64,000 bases of DNA from Deinococcus metallilatus (GCF_004758605.1 NZ_CP038512.1:1124001-1188000); one strand, 5' to 3'. Positions 20,096 through 40,803 are shown, numbered from the stretch's first letter. The notes: generated from the sequence alone by a model not told the origin. Translations and numbers: made by a program.

Positions 20096-20141
20096 CCCCC
20101 CAACCGTGCCCCAGCTTCCGCCGCCCGCGCCCCTGCGGCGT

Positions 20142-20147
20142 TACCCT
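20142..20147 (+). promoter_or_regulatory. Leaderless -10 box upstream of the udg mini-ORF
   Basis: TACCCT, seven bases before an ATG at 20155. That ATG opens a six-codon frame and is not in frame with the udg gene. Confidence 0.5.
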
Positions 20148-20154
20148 GCCCGGC

Positions 20155-20171
20155 ATGAGGTGGAGCCCCGC

Positions 20172-20175
<4 letters not shown>
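20155..20175 (+). CDS. Candidate leaderless mini-ORF overlapping udg start
   Basis: A six-codon frame, MRWSPA then TGA. Its ATG sits at the exact leaderless distance (7 nt) from TACCCT at 20142-20147. Its stop overlaps the udg ATG in an ATGA at 20172-20175. Ribosomes loading on a leaderless transcript would translate this peptide and then be placed on the udg start, which lacks a good ribosome site. It is too short for conservation to be judged here, and chance is possible. Confidence 0.35.
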
Positions 20176-20846
<671 letters not shown>

Positions 20847-20862
20847 GGGAGTGGCGGCCGTC

Positions 20863-21240
20863 AACTTAGGACTGGCGCGATTCAGAAGGAGAGGGTCGGG
20901 GAGGGGGTGGCCGCCGCTCGGCTGCCCTCAAAACAGGGCAGTCATTGGGTCATCCATTGGCCTCTCTATGCCGGGCCTGTTCACCCCCTCCCAACCTCAA
21001 CCCTCTCCTGCGGAGCTGTGCCAGTCAAGGGGGAGGGGCTTTTTTATCGCTCCACACGTTGTTTCTTCTTCATGAGAGGCTTACATGCATCACCCAGCCC
21101 CTTGTGGGGGATTGGTACAGCTCGCACCGCGAGAGGGTGGGACTCGCAGAGCTGCTTGCAGAGGGGGATGGACGGAGCAGCCGCGGGAAAACGCGATTTC
21201 CTTCTGCCGCCGTGAACCACGTTTCGCGTAAATCCTGAGT
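20863..21240. repeat. Composite element: F5 ends enclosing an F3 repeat
   Basis: The ends AACTTAGGACTGGCGCGA (20863-20880) and TCGCGTAAATCCTGAGTT (21223-21240) are inverted repeats with four mismatches and match the F5 family. The first half inside (about 20889-21046) is an inverted copy of the F3 repeat at 32850-33027 and ends in GGGAGGGGCTTTTTT, a terminator for udg. The second half (about 21080-21222) holds the usual F5 interior. This fills most of the 481-bp gap. No gene is seen here. Confidence 0.6.
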
Positions 21241-21327
21241 TTTCAGTGGCCAGCAAGATCACGCGGCCTGCCGCTGCTGATCTTCCAGGGCTGAAAGTGG
21301 GTCGCCCTCCCCTCTACACTGCCCCTC

Positions 21328-21585
21328 ATGCCCAACCCCGAATTCGTCGGATTCGTGAACAGCCTGCAAGCCACCGCCGAGGCAGCCCTGGGCGACCTGA
21401 ATGCCGCCACCGCCAGCGCGGCGCGTGACGGACTGCTGGAGGAAGGCCGGGCGAGGAAGGTGGCCGAGCGTTCCCTGAAACTGCTGACCATGCTGGCCGA
21501 GAAGACGCGCGGCAACCTGGATTTCACCGAGGCAGAACTGCTGACGGACGCCATCGGGAGCCTGCGCGCCCGGCTGGGCAACTGA
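21328..21585 (+). CDS. DUF1844 protein
   Basis: An 85-residue cytosolic protein. The core FVNSLQATAEAALGDLN followed by LKLLTMLAEKTRGNLDFTEAELL matches DUF1844, a short helical family of unknown function found in many bacteria. The full frame fits the family length. Leaderless start: TACACT (21315-21320) seven bases before the ATG. The dtd gene follows 18 nt downstream in the same direction, so the two probably share a transcript. Confidence 0.8.
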   Translation: MPNPEFVGFVNSLQATAEAALGDLNAATASAARDGLLEEGRARKVAERSLKLLTMLAEKTRGNLDFTEAELLTDAIGSLRARLGN

Positions 21586-21603
21586 TGGGCCGGGGGAACT
21601 GAC

Positions 21604-22050
<447 letters not shown>

Positions 22051-22129
22051 GTGACGGGTTGGGGATGTGGGGGCATTTGCGTTGGAAGGCGTCCCCCCCA
22101 CCCCCAGCTCTCCAGCGCGGGGAAGCTTC

Positions 22130-22340
22130 AGCTCAGGACTGACGCGATTCAAAAGCCGGGTGCGTGTGGGTGAGGGCCTTTCACTCCTCTGCTGGGCAGC
22201 TCTACGAGTCCCCCCTTGTGGGGGAGGCTGGGACTGGTACAGCTCCGCAGGAGAGGGGGGTGGACGGCGCAGCCGTTCTAAGCGGGAAAACGCAGTGCTC
22301 CACCACTACCCAGAACAGAGTTTCGCGTCAGTCCTGAGCT
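22130..22340. repeat. Small element with perfect 18-bp terminal inverted repeats (F5)
   Basis: The ends AGCTCAGGACTGACGCGA (22130-22147) and its exact complement (22323-22340) bound 211 bp without a reading frame of substance. The interior holds hairpins (CCCCCTTGTGGGGGA) and shares long near-identical stretches with the element at 57927-58109, for example the CTCCTCTGCTGGGCAGCTCT segment. This is the layout of a non-autonomous transposable element (MITE). No flanking duplication is clear. The left flank (22051-22129) holds nothing I can name. Confidence 0.7.
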
Positions 22341-22426
22341 TTGGGCGAGGCCGGGGCGGGGAGGCGTCAGGTGACCGACGTTCCCCTTTCACCCGCACTG
22401 CCGGGCTGCCCGCTATTCTGCGCCGC

Positions 22427-23521
<1,095 letters not shown>

Positions 23522-23607
23522 CCCCGGCCCTGGTCAGCACGGTCACCCGTTCAAGCGAGTCAAGAGAGTACGGTGAGACACCGGTGGCCCGCAGGAGGAG
23601 AGGAAGC

Positions 23608-26046
<2,439 letters not shown>

Positions 26047-26131
26047 CGTGAAGTAACGCTGAAGCGGGAGAACGCCTCTTGAGGCGGCTGCGGCCTACCA
26101 TTCGCCGGGCCGAGAGCGGCAGCATACGGCC

Positions 26132-26779
26132 ATGCGAAAGAGCCTTGCGCGCTGGCAACGTCTGAGGAAGCCGCGCCGTGAAGACGAGACGGTTCAGAAC
26201 CTGATCGAGGAGAATATCGTCGTCAACGAGGTGTTGCAGGCGCGGGCCGAGGAAAGCCTGACCCGGCTGCACCGGCCCATCGAGCAGATCGGGGCGCTGG
26301 TAGGTCGCCCGGTCTTCGTGGCCTCGTTCCTGGCGCTGTGTGTCCTGTGGATGGCCGCGAACCTGGCCGTCAAGTGGGAGGGCCGCACGCCCTGGGACGA
26401 GCCGCCCTTTTACTGGATGCAGGGGGTGATCGGGCTGCTGGGTCTGCTGGTGGCAACCACCGTGCTGGTGGCGCAGGCCCGGCAGGGCCAGATCAACGAG
26501 CAGCGGGCGCAACTGGCCCTCCAGGTCGCCCTGCTGACCGAGCAGCGCAGCGCCAAGATCATCGAGCTGCTGGAGGAACTGCGGCGCGACCTGCCCAACG
26601 TCCACAACCGCGAGGACCTGGAGGCGGCGGTGATGATGCAGGCCAGCGACCCCGCCGCCATCGTCGATGCCCTCACCACCCTGGAGTCGGGGGGGGAAAC
26701 GAGCCTGCCGCCAGGGAGCCGCGAGGCCCAGCGGGAGGAGGAGGCCTCCCCGGGGGAAACCTTGCCCCATTGGCCCTGA
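26132..26779 (+). CDS. DUF1003 membrane protein
   Basis: A 215-residue protein of the DUF1003 family. Two membrane segments lie at about 65-85 (FVASFLALCVLWMAANLAV) and about 96-116 (MQGVIGLLGLLVATTVLV). A conserved cytoplasmic stretch with AQARQGQINEQRAQLALQ and a helical tail follow. The family function is unknown. The C-terminus is acidic and disordered. It is followed by 170 bp of GC-rich sequence and then the ruvA promoter, so it is probably transcribed alone. Confidence 0.85.
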   Translation: MRKSLARWQRLRKPRREDETVQNLIEENIVVNEVLQARAEESLTRLHRPIEQIGALVGRPVFVASFLALCVLWMAANLAVKWEGRTPWDEPPFYWMQGVIGLLGLLVATTVLVAQARQGQINEQRAQLALQVALLTEQRSAKIIELLEELRRDLPNVHNREDLEAAVMMQASDPAAIVDALTTLESGGETSLPPGSREAQREEEASPGETLPHWP

Positions 26780-26839
26780 GCCGCTCCCATCCTCCTGCCT
26801 GCCGACCGGGAAGGTGGGCGTCGGCCCTCACCTTCAGGC

Positions 26840-26855
26840 TTTTGAAAAGACAAAA
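26840..26855. repeat. Short dispersed A/T-rich 16-mer
   Basis: TTTTGAAAAGACAAAA, identical to 15020-15035, stands out in GC-rich sequence. It lies about 100 bp upstream of ruvA. It may be a repeat fragment; no regulatory role is shown. Confidence 0.4.
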
Positions 26856-26939
26856 AAATGGGGACGGGGCGCGTCAGGGGGAGGGGACACACCCGGCGCG
26901 AAACGGGAGGCCCGCCCCTTCCCCCCGGGGCGTGGCCTC

Positions 26940-26945
26940 TAGAAT
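26940..26945 (+). promoter_or_regulatory. Leaderless -10 box for ruvA
   Basis: TAGAAT seven bases before the GTG at 26953. It fixes the start of ruvA inside a much longer open frame. I found no copy of the Deinococcus radiation/desiccation palindrome here. Confidence 0.6.
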
Positions 26946-26952
26946 CCGGGGC

Positions 26953-27552
26953 GTGATTGCCTACCTGAGTGGCGCCGTGCGCGAGGTGCGTGAGGCGAGC
27001 GCCGTGATTGTCGCCGGGGGCGTGGGGTATGAGGTTTTCTGCCCCGCCTCCACGCTGGGGCGGCTGGTCCCCGGCCAGCCCGCCGAACTCAATATCCGCC
27101 ACGTGGTGCGCGAGGATGCCCAGCTTCTCTTCGGCTTCAGCGACGCGGACAACCTGCGCCTTTTCGACCTGCTGACCGGGGTGAGCGGCGTCGGCCCCAA
27201 GCTGGCGCTCAGCCTGCTCTCCGCGCTGCCCGTGAGCGCCTTGGCGCAGGGCCTCCTGACCGGCGACGTGAAGCTGCTGTCCAGCGTATCCGGCGTCGGC
27301 AAGAAGACCGCCGAGCGGCTGGTGCTCGAACTCCAGAACAAGGTGCCCGAACACCTCGCCGCGGCCTTGCCGGGCAGTGCGGGCCAGGCCGCCCCGGTCG
27401 CCAGCACGGCGGGCCGCGACGCCATCGAGGCGCTGCTGGCCCTGGGCTTCCGTGAGCCGCAGGTGCGCGGCGTGGTGGCCGAACTGCTGGCCGCCGATCC
27501 CGGCCAGAGTGCCGACGCGCTGATCCGCAAGGGCCTGGGCAAACTCCGCTAG
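26953..27552 (+). CDS. ruvA: Holliday junction branch-migration protein RuvA
   Basis: A 199-residue DNA-binding subunit of the RuvAB motor. It shows the N-terminal OB fold (MIAYLSGAVREV), tandem helix-hairpin-helix motifs (LTGVSGVGPKLALSLLS and SSVSGVGKKTAERLVLEL) and the C-terminal RuvB-binding three-helix domain (AIEALLALGFREPQVRGVV). Length is normal. The GTG start follows from the TAGAAT box. Its TAG stop overlaps the stop of the convergent gene in a shared CTAG (27549-27552). Confidence 0.96.
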   Translation: MIAYLSGAVREVREASAVIVAGGVGYEVFCPASTLGRLVPGQPAELNIRHVVREDAQLLFGFSDADNLRLFDLLTGVSGVGPKLALSLLSALPVSALAQGLLTGDVKLLSSVSGVGKKTAERLVLELQNKVPEHLAAALPGSAGQAAPVASTAGRDAIEALLALGFREPQVRGVVAELLAADPGQSADALIRKGLGKLR

Positions 27553-29330
27553 CGCGCGGCCCCGTCCTCGTCGCCCGTCTCCCGCACCTCGGCGGCCGCG
27601 AGCCACGTTCCCTGCCGGATCAGCAGGACGCGCGCGCCCGGAACGGGCAGCACCAGCAGGTCCGGCATGGGGACGGGGGGCTGTCCGGGCAGGAGGACGC
27701 TGACCCCCGGATGCTCCGCGCGCAGCGTCAGGGTGTGGCCCGCGACCGTGAGTGTGACCGGCTCGTCCCCCAGGGTCACGCTCGCAAAGGTCCCGTCCCC
27801 CGGCAGCGTCAGGTGCGTGAGCGGCTGCGGGCTGGGCACCCGCTCGGACGTGAAGGCGGCAGCGTGCAGCACGTCATGCAGGGCGCGGGCACGCTGGGGC
27901 GGCAGGCCGAGCGCGTCGGCGCTGGCGCGCAGGGCGGCCTCCGCCTCCTGGGGCGTCAGGCGGGTGAGGCGGGCCACCAGCGCTCCCACCCCCTTGCGCG
28001 CGAAGGTGAGGAGCGTCTCGGGGGACGCCTGCCGGTACTTCTCGGCGCTCGCCGGGCCGAGAACGGCGGCGTCCACCCGCCCGCCTTGCAACATCTGGGC
28101 CGCCGCCCGCGCGAGGCGCAGGTTCGCGTGCTGCCCGCCGGGGTCGAGCAGCCGCGCCGCCGCGCGGGCGTGGGTGGCGAGCTGGCCGAGCTGTTCGGCG
28201 GGGGGCCCTTCCGGGTGCAGCAGCAGGTACGCGCCGCTCAGGGCCAGGCGCAGGGGGAAGGGCGCCGTGAGCAACGTCAGGACCCGCTCGGCGGGCGGCC
28301 GGTCCGGGCGCAGCAAGGCCACCTGACCCCCCACCTGCACCTGCCAGTTCGGCCCCACCGGGTGCCAGCGGAGGTCCAGGCCGCGCCAGCGGGCCGCCTG
28401 CCCACCCCCCAGGTGAATGACCAGTTCGGCCGCGCCGTCGTCCGGGGCAGGCAGCGTGGCCTCCGGGTGTGCGGCGTACAGGATGCTGCGGGCGGGCATC
28501 AGGCCGGAGACTGGCGCGGGCGCGTCCGCCAGCAGGGCTTCGAGCGTCTGCTGAAGCCGCTCGGCGGCCCCCCGGATGGCCGGGCGCTCGCGCGGGTCAC
28601 GGGCCGGGGGGGAGGCCGCGCGCAGGGCCTCTCTCAGCGCCTCGCGCGCTTCCGGGGCCAGCGGCTCGCGGTCGGCGGCCTGGAGGCGCGCGGTCAGCAC
28701 GTCCTCGTCCGCGTGGCGGGGGAAGGGGACTTCGTGCAGCGTGGCGAGCGCCCCGCGCAGGCGCTTGCGCCCCTCCGGGCGGAAGAGGCCGCTGGCCAGG
28801 GCGAGCATCAGGTCCCGCACCACGTCCGGGTCGCGCAGCGAGGCGAGGGGATCGTCGGCCGCGGGCACCGCCAGTTCCTCGGCCACGCCCCGCGCGTCCC
28901 GGTCGGCATTTTCCACCACCGCGTACAGCACCCGCAGGGACAGGCGCTCCGGTTCGGCCTGGAGGGTCTGCCCCAGGTGCAGCAGCCTGGCGCGCAGCAC
29001 GGCGAACCACGCGAGCTGCCGCAGCTCCTCCCAGGCGCGGGCCTCGGGCGTGTCGCCAAGGACCGGGGCGGTCCAGCCTGGCGGGGTGGGCTGGGACGCG
29101 GGGGAGGGGGGGGCAGGGGGGCCGCTTTCCTCGCGGCCGCGCCGGAGGTGGGCCCGGTACTGCCGTTCGCTTTCGAGCAGGCGGCGTTGCAGGGCGGGGT
29201 CCAGGGGTGCGGCCAGCAGCACTTCCCACAGGTCCGTCAACGCCCGCCGTCCTCCCCGCGGCACGCGGCCCGCCAGCGTGTCCGCGACCCGGTACTCGTA
29301 CAGCTCCACGAGTTCTGCCCAGTAGGTCAC
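27549..29330 (-). CDS. Large hypothetical protein
   Basis: A 593-residue soluble protein of unknown function. It is rich in Ala, Leu and Arg, with a helical N-terminal half, a low-complexity Pro/Ser linker at about residues 66-90, and a strand-rich C-terminal part. No signal, membrane segment or catalytic motif is recognised. The GTG start at 29330 has a TATACT box six bases upstream, so expression is real in all likelihood. It is divergent from the kinase operon. A lineage-specific family is my best guess. Confidence 0.7.
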   Translation of the reverse strand: MTYWAELVELYEYRVADTLAGRVPRGGRRALTDLWEVLLAAPLDPALQRRLLESERQYRAHLRRGREESGPPAPPSPASQPTPPGWTAPVLGDTPEARAWEELRQLAWFAVLRARLLHLGQTLQAEPERLSLRVLYAVVENADRDARGVAEELAVPAADDPLASLRDPDVVRDLMLALASGLFRPEGRKRLRGALATLHEVPFPRHADEDVLTARLQAADREPLAPEAREALREALRAASPPARDPRERPAIRGAAERLQQTLEALLADAPAPVSGLMPARSILYAAHPEATLPAPDDGAAELVIHLGGGQAARWRGLDLRWHPVGPNWQVQVGGQVALLRPDRPPAERVLTLLTAPFPLRLALSGAYLLLHPEGPPAEQLGQLATHARAAARLLDPGGQHANLRLARAAAQMLQGGRVDAAVLGPASAEKYRQASPETLLTFARKGVGALVARLTRLTPQEAEAALRASADALGLPPQRARALHDVLHAAAFTSERVPSPQPLTHLTLPGDGTFASVTLGDEPVTLTVAGHTLTLRAEHPGVSVLLPGQPPVPMPDLLVLPVPGARVLLIRQGTWLAAAEVRETGDEDGAAR

Positions 29331-29336
29331 CGGGCC

Positions 29337-29342
29337 AGTATA
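29337..29342 (-). promoter_or_regulatory. Leaderless -10 box for the 593-residue gene
   Basis: TATACT on the minus strand, six bases before the GTG at 29330. Confidence 0.55.
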
Positions 29343-29399
29343 GGTATAGGAAGTCTAGGAGCCCCCCGGGACTGTAAGCCTGCGGACAGGGGGGTCCGG

Positions 29400-29405
29400 T
29401 AGACT
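29400..29405 (+). promoter_or_regulatory. Leaderless -10 box upstream of the kinase mini-ORF
   Basis: TAGACT, seven bases before an ATG at 29413 that opens an 18-codon frame ending at the kinase start codon. Confidence 0.5.
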
Positions 29406-29412
29406 GGCAGAA

Positions 29413-29465
29413 ATGTCTGTTCGCCCCGCCGTCTTCTGCCCGCTCCCCGCCACCGGGGGCAGGCC

Positions 29466-29469
<4 letters not shown>
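29413..29469 (+). CDS. Candidate 18-residue leaderless mini-ORF before the kinase gene
   Basis: The frame MSVRPAVFCPLPATGGRP then TGA begins with an ATG at the leaderless distance (7 nt) from TAGACT. Its stop TGA (29467-29469) overlaps the TTG start (29466-29468) of the kinase in a TTGA. The kinase has no clear ribosome site of its own, so coupled translation from this peptide is plausible. The peptide might instead be a cis-acting leader. Only comparison or ribosome profiling could confirm it. Confidence 0.45.
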
Positions 29470-31517
<2,048 letters not shown>

Positions 31518-31519
31518 GC

Positions 31520-31798
31520 GTGTCCAGTCTCCCCACCCTCACCCTCTACACCCGCGCGGGCTGCCACCTCTGCGAGCAGGCGGAGGTGGGGCTGCGGGCG
31601 CTGGACTACCGCTACGAGCCGGTGGACGTTGACCGCGACCCGGCCCTGAAGGCCCGCTACGGCGACGACGTGCCCGTGCTGGTGCTGGCCCAGGCGGATG
31701 GGCCGGGCCGCGTGCTGCTGAAGGGCGTCCTCAGCCGGGGCCGCCTGAGTGCCCTCAAACTGCAACTGCTGCGGGGGGCGCAGGCGAACCGGGATTAG
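31520..31798 (+). CDS. Glutaredoxin-like (DUF836) protein
   Basis: A 92-residue thioredoxin-fold protein with a CxxC redox site near the N-terminus (LYTRAGCHLCEQAE) and a VPVLVLA cis-proline region. This fits the DUF836 glutaredoxin-like family. The electron donor and targets are unknown. GTG 31520 starts two bases after the kinase stop, so the two genes are translated from one transcript. The ftsY promoter begins just downstream. Confidence 0.88.
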   Translation: MSSLPTLTLYTRAGCHLCEQAEVGLRALDYRYEPVDVDRDPALKARYGDDVPVLVLAQADGPGRVLLKGVLSRGRLSALKLQLLRGAQANRD

Positions 31799-31838
31799 CC
31801 TGACCGTCCCCCACCCCGCCGGGCGCTATGGTGGGGGC

Positions 31839-32792
<954 letters not shown>

Positions 32793-32849
32793 GGGGCGGC
32801 GGGGAGCTGGGGGAGGTGGCCTATCAAGGAAGACACCATCCTTGGCAAC

Positions 32850-33027
32850 AAAAAAGCTCCTCCCCCTTGAGGGGGGAGGCCGGGACTCGTAGAGCTGCGA
32901 AGCAGAGGGGGTGAGCGGGCCTGGCATAGAGAGGCCAATGGATGGCCGAATGCCTGGCCTGCTTGGAGGGCAGCCTGGCGGCCGCCACCCCCCTCCCCAC
33001 CTCCCCCGCAAGGGGGGAGGAGAAAAA
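32850..33027. repeat. F3 intergenic repeat with hairpin arms
   Basis: Begins AAAAAAGCTCCTCCCCCTTG with a GGGGGGAG partner and ends with an opposed CTCCCCCGCAAGGGGGGAG hairpin and AGAAAAAG. The middle (about 32908-32965) matches, inverted, the composite element at 20889-21046, including the segment around GAGAGGCCAATGGATGG. It fills most of the 351-bp gap between ftsY and livF, which are convergent, and the arms can act as terminators. No gene is seen. Confidence 0.65.
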
Positions 33028-33143
33028 GAGTGGTGCCAGCGTGCTTGTTTTGCGTGTGTTAGCACTTGTCAAAACACGGCTCCCCTCACCCAAAAAGAGC
33101 GGGGCTGCCCCCTGTGGGAAACCACCCCTTTCTCTTGCCCCGC

Positions 33144-35571
<2,428 letters not shown>

Positions 35572-35680
35572 GGCAGTCCCTTTTTACTCTGCTCCGCAGT
35601 CTTGCAAGTCCCCATGCCTGAAGCTGGAGGCATTTGGAGATCTGTGGAGAGGAGAGCGGCAAGAGGGAAGAGGCGCAGCA

Positions 35681-36328
35681 TTACTTCACCCCTAGGTCAA
35701 GCTGCTGAACCCCCTGCCCGAACGTCGCCAGAACACGTAGCTTTGAACCGGCGGGCAGAACAGTGTCAAAGGGCGAAGCGGGTGTAAACCGATAGACGTT
35801 GCCCCCTCGCCACACGCAGCGGCCCCCGCTGCAACTGGCCTTCCAGTAGTTCGGCTCGCCCAAGCTTGCGCTGCTAGGCGTGAGGCGGGCTAGTTCCTTT
35901 CCGTCTGGCCCCAGCAGCACCAGAACGGCCCGCCATGTTCGGACATTTGCCAGTTCTGGCACGCTACCGTTGATGTACACGAGAACCGGTGAGGCAGCCA
36001 GCAGGTCTGCTGTACTGGGCATTGCCTCCAGGCGCGTAGTGCGGCCCGCGCAGATGTTGTACGCGCTGACGCCGACACCCTGAAGCTGCACATTCACGCC
36101 TCCGACACCGCCATCAAAGATGATGTCCGCCGTACCGCCGTCATTCACCTGCTGAACGCGGCGCGTGAGGGCGTTCAGAGAGGTGTCAGCGGCAGTTGTC
36201 TGCGCCTTCTTGCACAGGTCCTCGACTTTAGCTGGAGTAGGGTGGAACAGGTCGGCGGGAACCGTGGTGACGGGTGCAGCGAGCGCAGAAGGGAGCATGA
36301 TGGTAGCCAGAGTAAGCAGCTTCTTCAT
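35681..36328 (-). CDS. Lower-GC exported protein inserted between livH and livM
   Basis: A 215-residue exported protein with signal MKKLLTLATIMLPSALA. The mature part has three or four cysteines (EDLCKKAQ, YNICAGR, CSGGRCVW) that could form disulfides. No domain is recognised. It has its own GAGGAGG ribosome site and a -10-like TACAAA. Base use is less GC-rich than in the flanking liv genes. It is not part of known LIV systems, so it looks like an insertion into the cluster. Confidence 0.78.
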   Translation of the reverse strand: MKKLLTLATIMLPSALAAPVTTVPADLFHPTPAKVEDLCKKAQTTAADTSLNALTRRVQQVNDGGTADIIFDGGVGGVNVQLQGVGVSAYNICAGRTTRLEAMPSTADLLAASPVLVYINGSVPELANVRTWRAVLVLLGPDGKELARLTPSSASLGEPNYWKASCSGGRCVWRGGNVYRFTPASPFDTVLPAGSKLRVLATFGQGVQQLDLGVK

Positions 36329-36409
36329 AGAGCCTCCTCAAAGTGACAGGCGATGCCTTTGTAGCGCCCCTGCGACCGATCGAGTTTCCCATATCTTCTT
36401 CCGCTCACG

Positions 36410-37384
<975 letters not shown>

Positions 37385-37407
37385 AGCTTTCTCTCCAAGA
37401 GCCTTCA

Positions 37408-37462
37408 GCTTTCAGCCGTCAGCTCTCAGCTTGGTTCTTGCTGATGGCTGACGGCTGAAAGC
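37408..37462. repeat. Hairpin repeat between the binding-protein gene and livH (F4)
   Basis: GCTTTCAGCCGTCAGC (37408-37423) pairs perfectly with 37447-37462. With two mismatches the stem extends to 23 bp around a 9-nt loop. It lies in the transcript between livK and livH and would allow more binding protein than permease to be made. The left arm recurs at 61597-61612, next to a partly matching right arm. Confidence 0.7.
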
Positions 37463-37469
37463 GGAGAGC

Positions 37470-38627
<1,158 letters not shown>

Positions 38628-38787
38628 CCCTGTTCCTCCTGAAAAGGTGTGTCCAGCCTGAAGCCAGGCGGCGTGGTGAGCGGTAGTCAGTAAAGGGCTC
38701 AGGTAACGTTGTGGTTGGGCACACTATCTCGGGGGGGACGGGGGAAGTCAAGCCGGATGGTGGGGGCTGGCCTGGACAGGGAAAAGC

Positions 38788-38820
38788 GAAAGGGCCGCCA
38801 CCCGCAGGCGCAGCCCTTTC
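38788..38820 (-). terminator. Terminator of the acyl-CoA dehydrogenase gene
   Basis: On the minus strand a GAAAGGGCTGC arm pairs with GCGGCCCTTTC (one G-U), followed by GCTTTTCCC. It lies just after the stop of the acyl-CoA dehydrogenase gene and before the liv promoter region. Confidence 0.65.
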
Positions 38821-38834
38821 CAGGAGAGGACAGT

Positions 38835-39974
<1,140 letters not shown>

Positions 39975-40040
39975 GTCTGACTCCTGAAGGGGACGGGAAC
40001 CGCGCCGGGCAGCGAGAAACCGTGCAGTAAGAAAGGGCCT

Positions 40041-40061
40041 CTGGACTCGGTTCAATTTAAC
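40041..40061 (-). promoter_or_regulatory. Candidate operator/promoter motif shared with etfBA
   Basis: Read in the gene direction: TGTTAAATTGAACCGAGTCCA. The etfB upstream region has TGCTAAACTTGAACCGAGTC followed by TA, the same orientation with one inserted base. The core TGAAC-CGA-GTCCA is an imperfect dyad, as expected for a TetR-type or similar dimer site. Confidence 0.45.
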
Positions 40062-40137
40062 ATGTCCCCGCGGCGCCGCTCCCGTCACTGGACGTGGAAC
40101 GCTCCTCCCCCCGGCCTCCGCGCACTACCCTGGCCCC

Positions 40138-40797
40138 ATGCCCGCCGACGAGAGCCTCACGCTGCGCCCGGTCCGCCGCACTGACGCTGGCGCCCTGGCG
40201 CAGGTCGCCTACGCCACCGGCTTTTTCGGGGAGAGCGCCCGGCGGTTCTTCCCGTCCCGCGCGCTGTTCGCGGCGTTGTGGGTCACGCCGTATCTGACGC
40301 CGGGTGCAGGGGGCCTGGGCTTCGTGGCCGAGCGGGGCGGACAGGTCGTCGGGTACATCCTGGGGAGCGTGGATCAACGCCGCTACGCGCTGGCCCTCGC
40401 TGCCCAGGTGCCGGGCCTGCTGTGGCGCCTGCTGACGGGCCGCCTGCCAGGGGCGCTCGCCTCGCTGCGCTACCTGCTGCGGGCCGCAAGGTTCGGTCTG
40501 CCCGCCCCGCCCACCAGCCGTTATCCCGCCCACCTGCACCTCAACCTGCTGCCGGAAGCGCGCGGGCTGGGGGCCGGTGGAGCACTCCTCGACGCCTTCC
40601 TGGCCGAGTTGCGTTCCCGGCACGTGCCCGGTGTGCAGCTCTCCACCACCCGGCGCAACGTGGCCGCCGTCCACCTCTACGTCAGGCGGGGGTTCCGCGA
40701 GTGGGTGTCCCGCCGCACGTCGCTCTGGAAACCCTGGAGCGGGCAGGAGGAGGAGCATCTGATCATGGTGCTGGACCTGACGCGGGAGGCCCCGTGA
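40138..40797 (+). CDS. GNAT-family N-acetyltransferase
   Basis: A 219-residue acetyltransferase-like protein. The N-terminal LTLRPVRRTDAGALAQVAYAT is followed by the acetyl-CoA-binding motif LNLLPEARGLGAGGALLDAFLAEL (about 139-160) and a typical last part (NVAAVHLYVRRGFREW). The acceptor is unknown. A hydrophobic/basic insertion at about 85-125 is longer than usual. Leaderless start: TACCCT (40126-40131) six bases before the ATG. It is divergent from the acyl-CoA dehydrogenase gene. Confidence 0.85.
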   Translation: MPADESLTLRPVRRTDAGALAQVAYATGFFGESARRFFPSRALFAALWVTPYLTPGAGGLGFVAERGGQVVGYILGSVDQRRYALALAAQVPGLLWRLLTGRLPGALASLRYLLRAARFGLPAPPTSRYPAHLHLNLLPEARGLGAGGALLDAFLAELRSRHVPGVQLSTTRRNVAAVHLYVRRGFREWVSRRTSLWKPWSGQEEEHLIMVLDLTREAP

Positions 40798-40803
40798 TGC
40801 CCG

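Noticed and set aside
20847..21327. CRISPR-like spacing of repeats
   Set aside because: The repeats are diverged, few, of unequal spacing and explained by F3/F5 elements; no cas gene is near.
26840..26855. TTTTGAAAAGACAAAA as a radiation/desiccation response motif for ruvA
   Set aside because: It does not resemble the known Deinococcus palindrome, and the same 16-mer lies in a gene-free repeat region at 15020.
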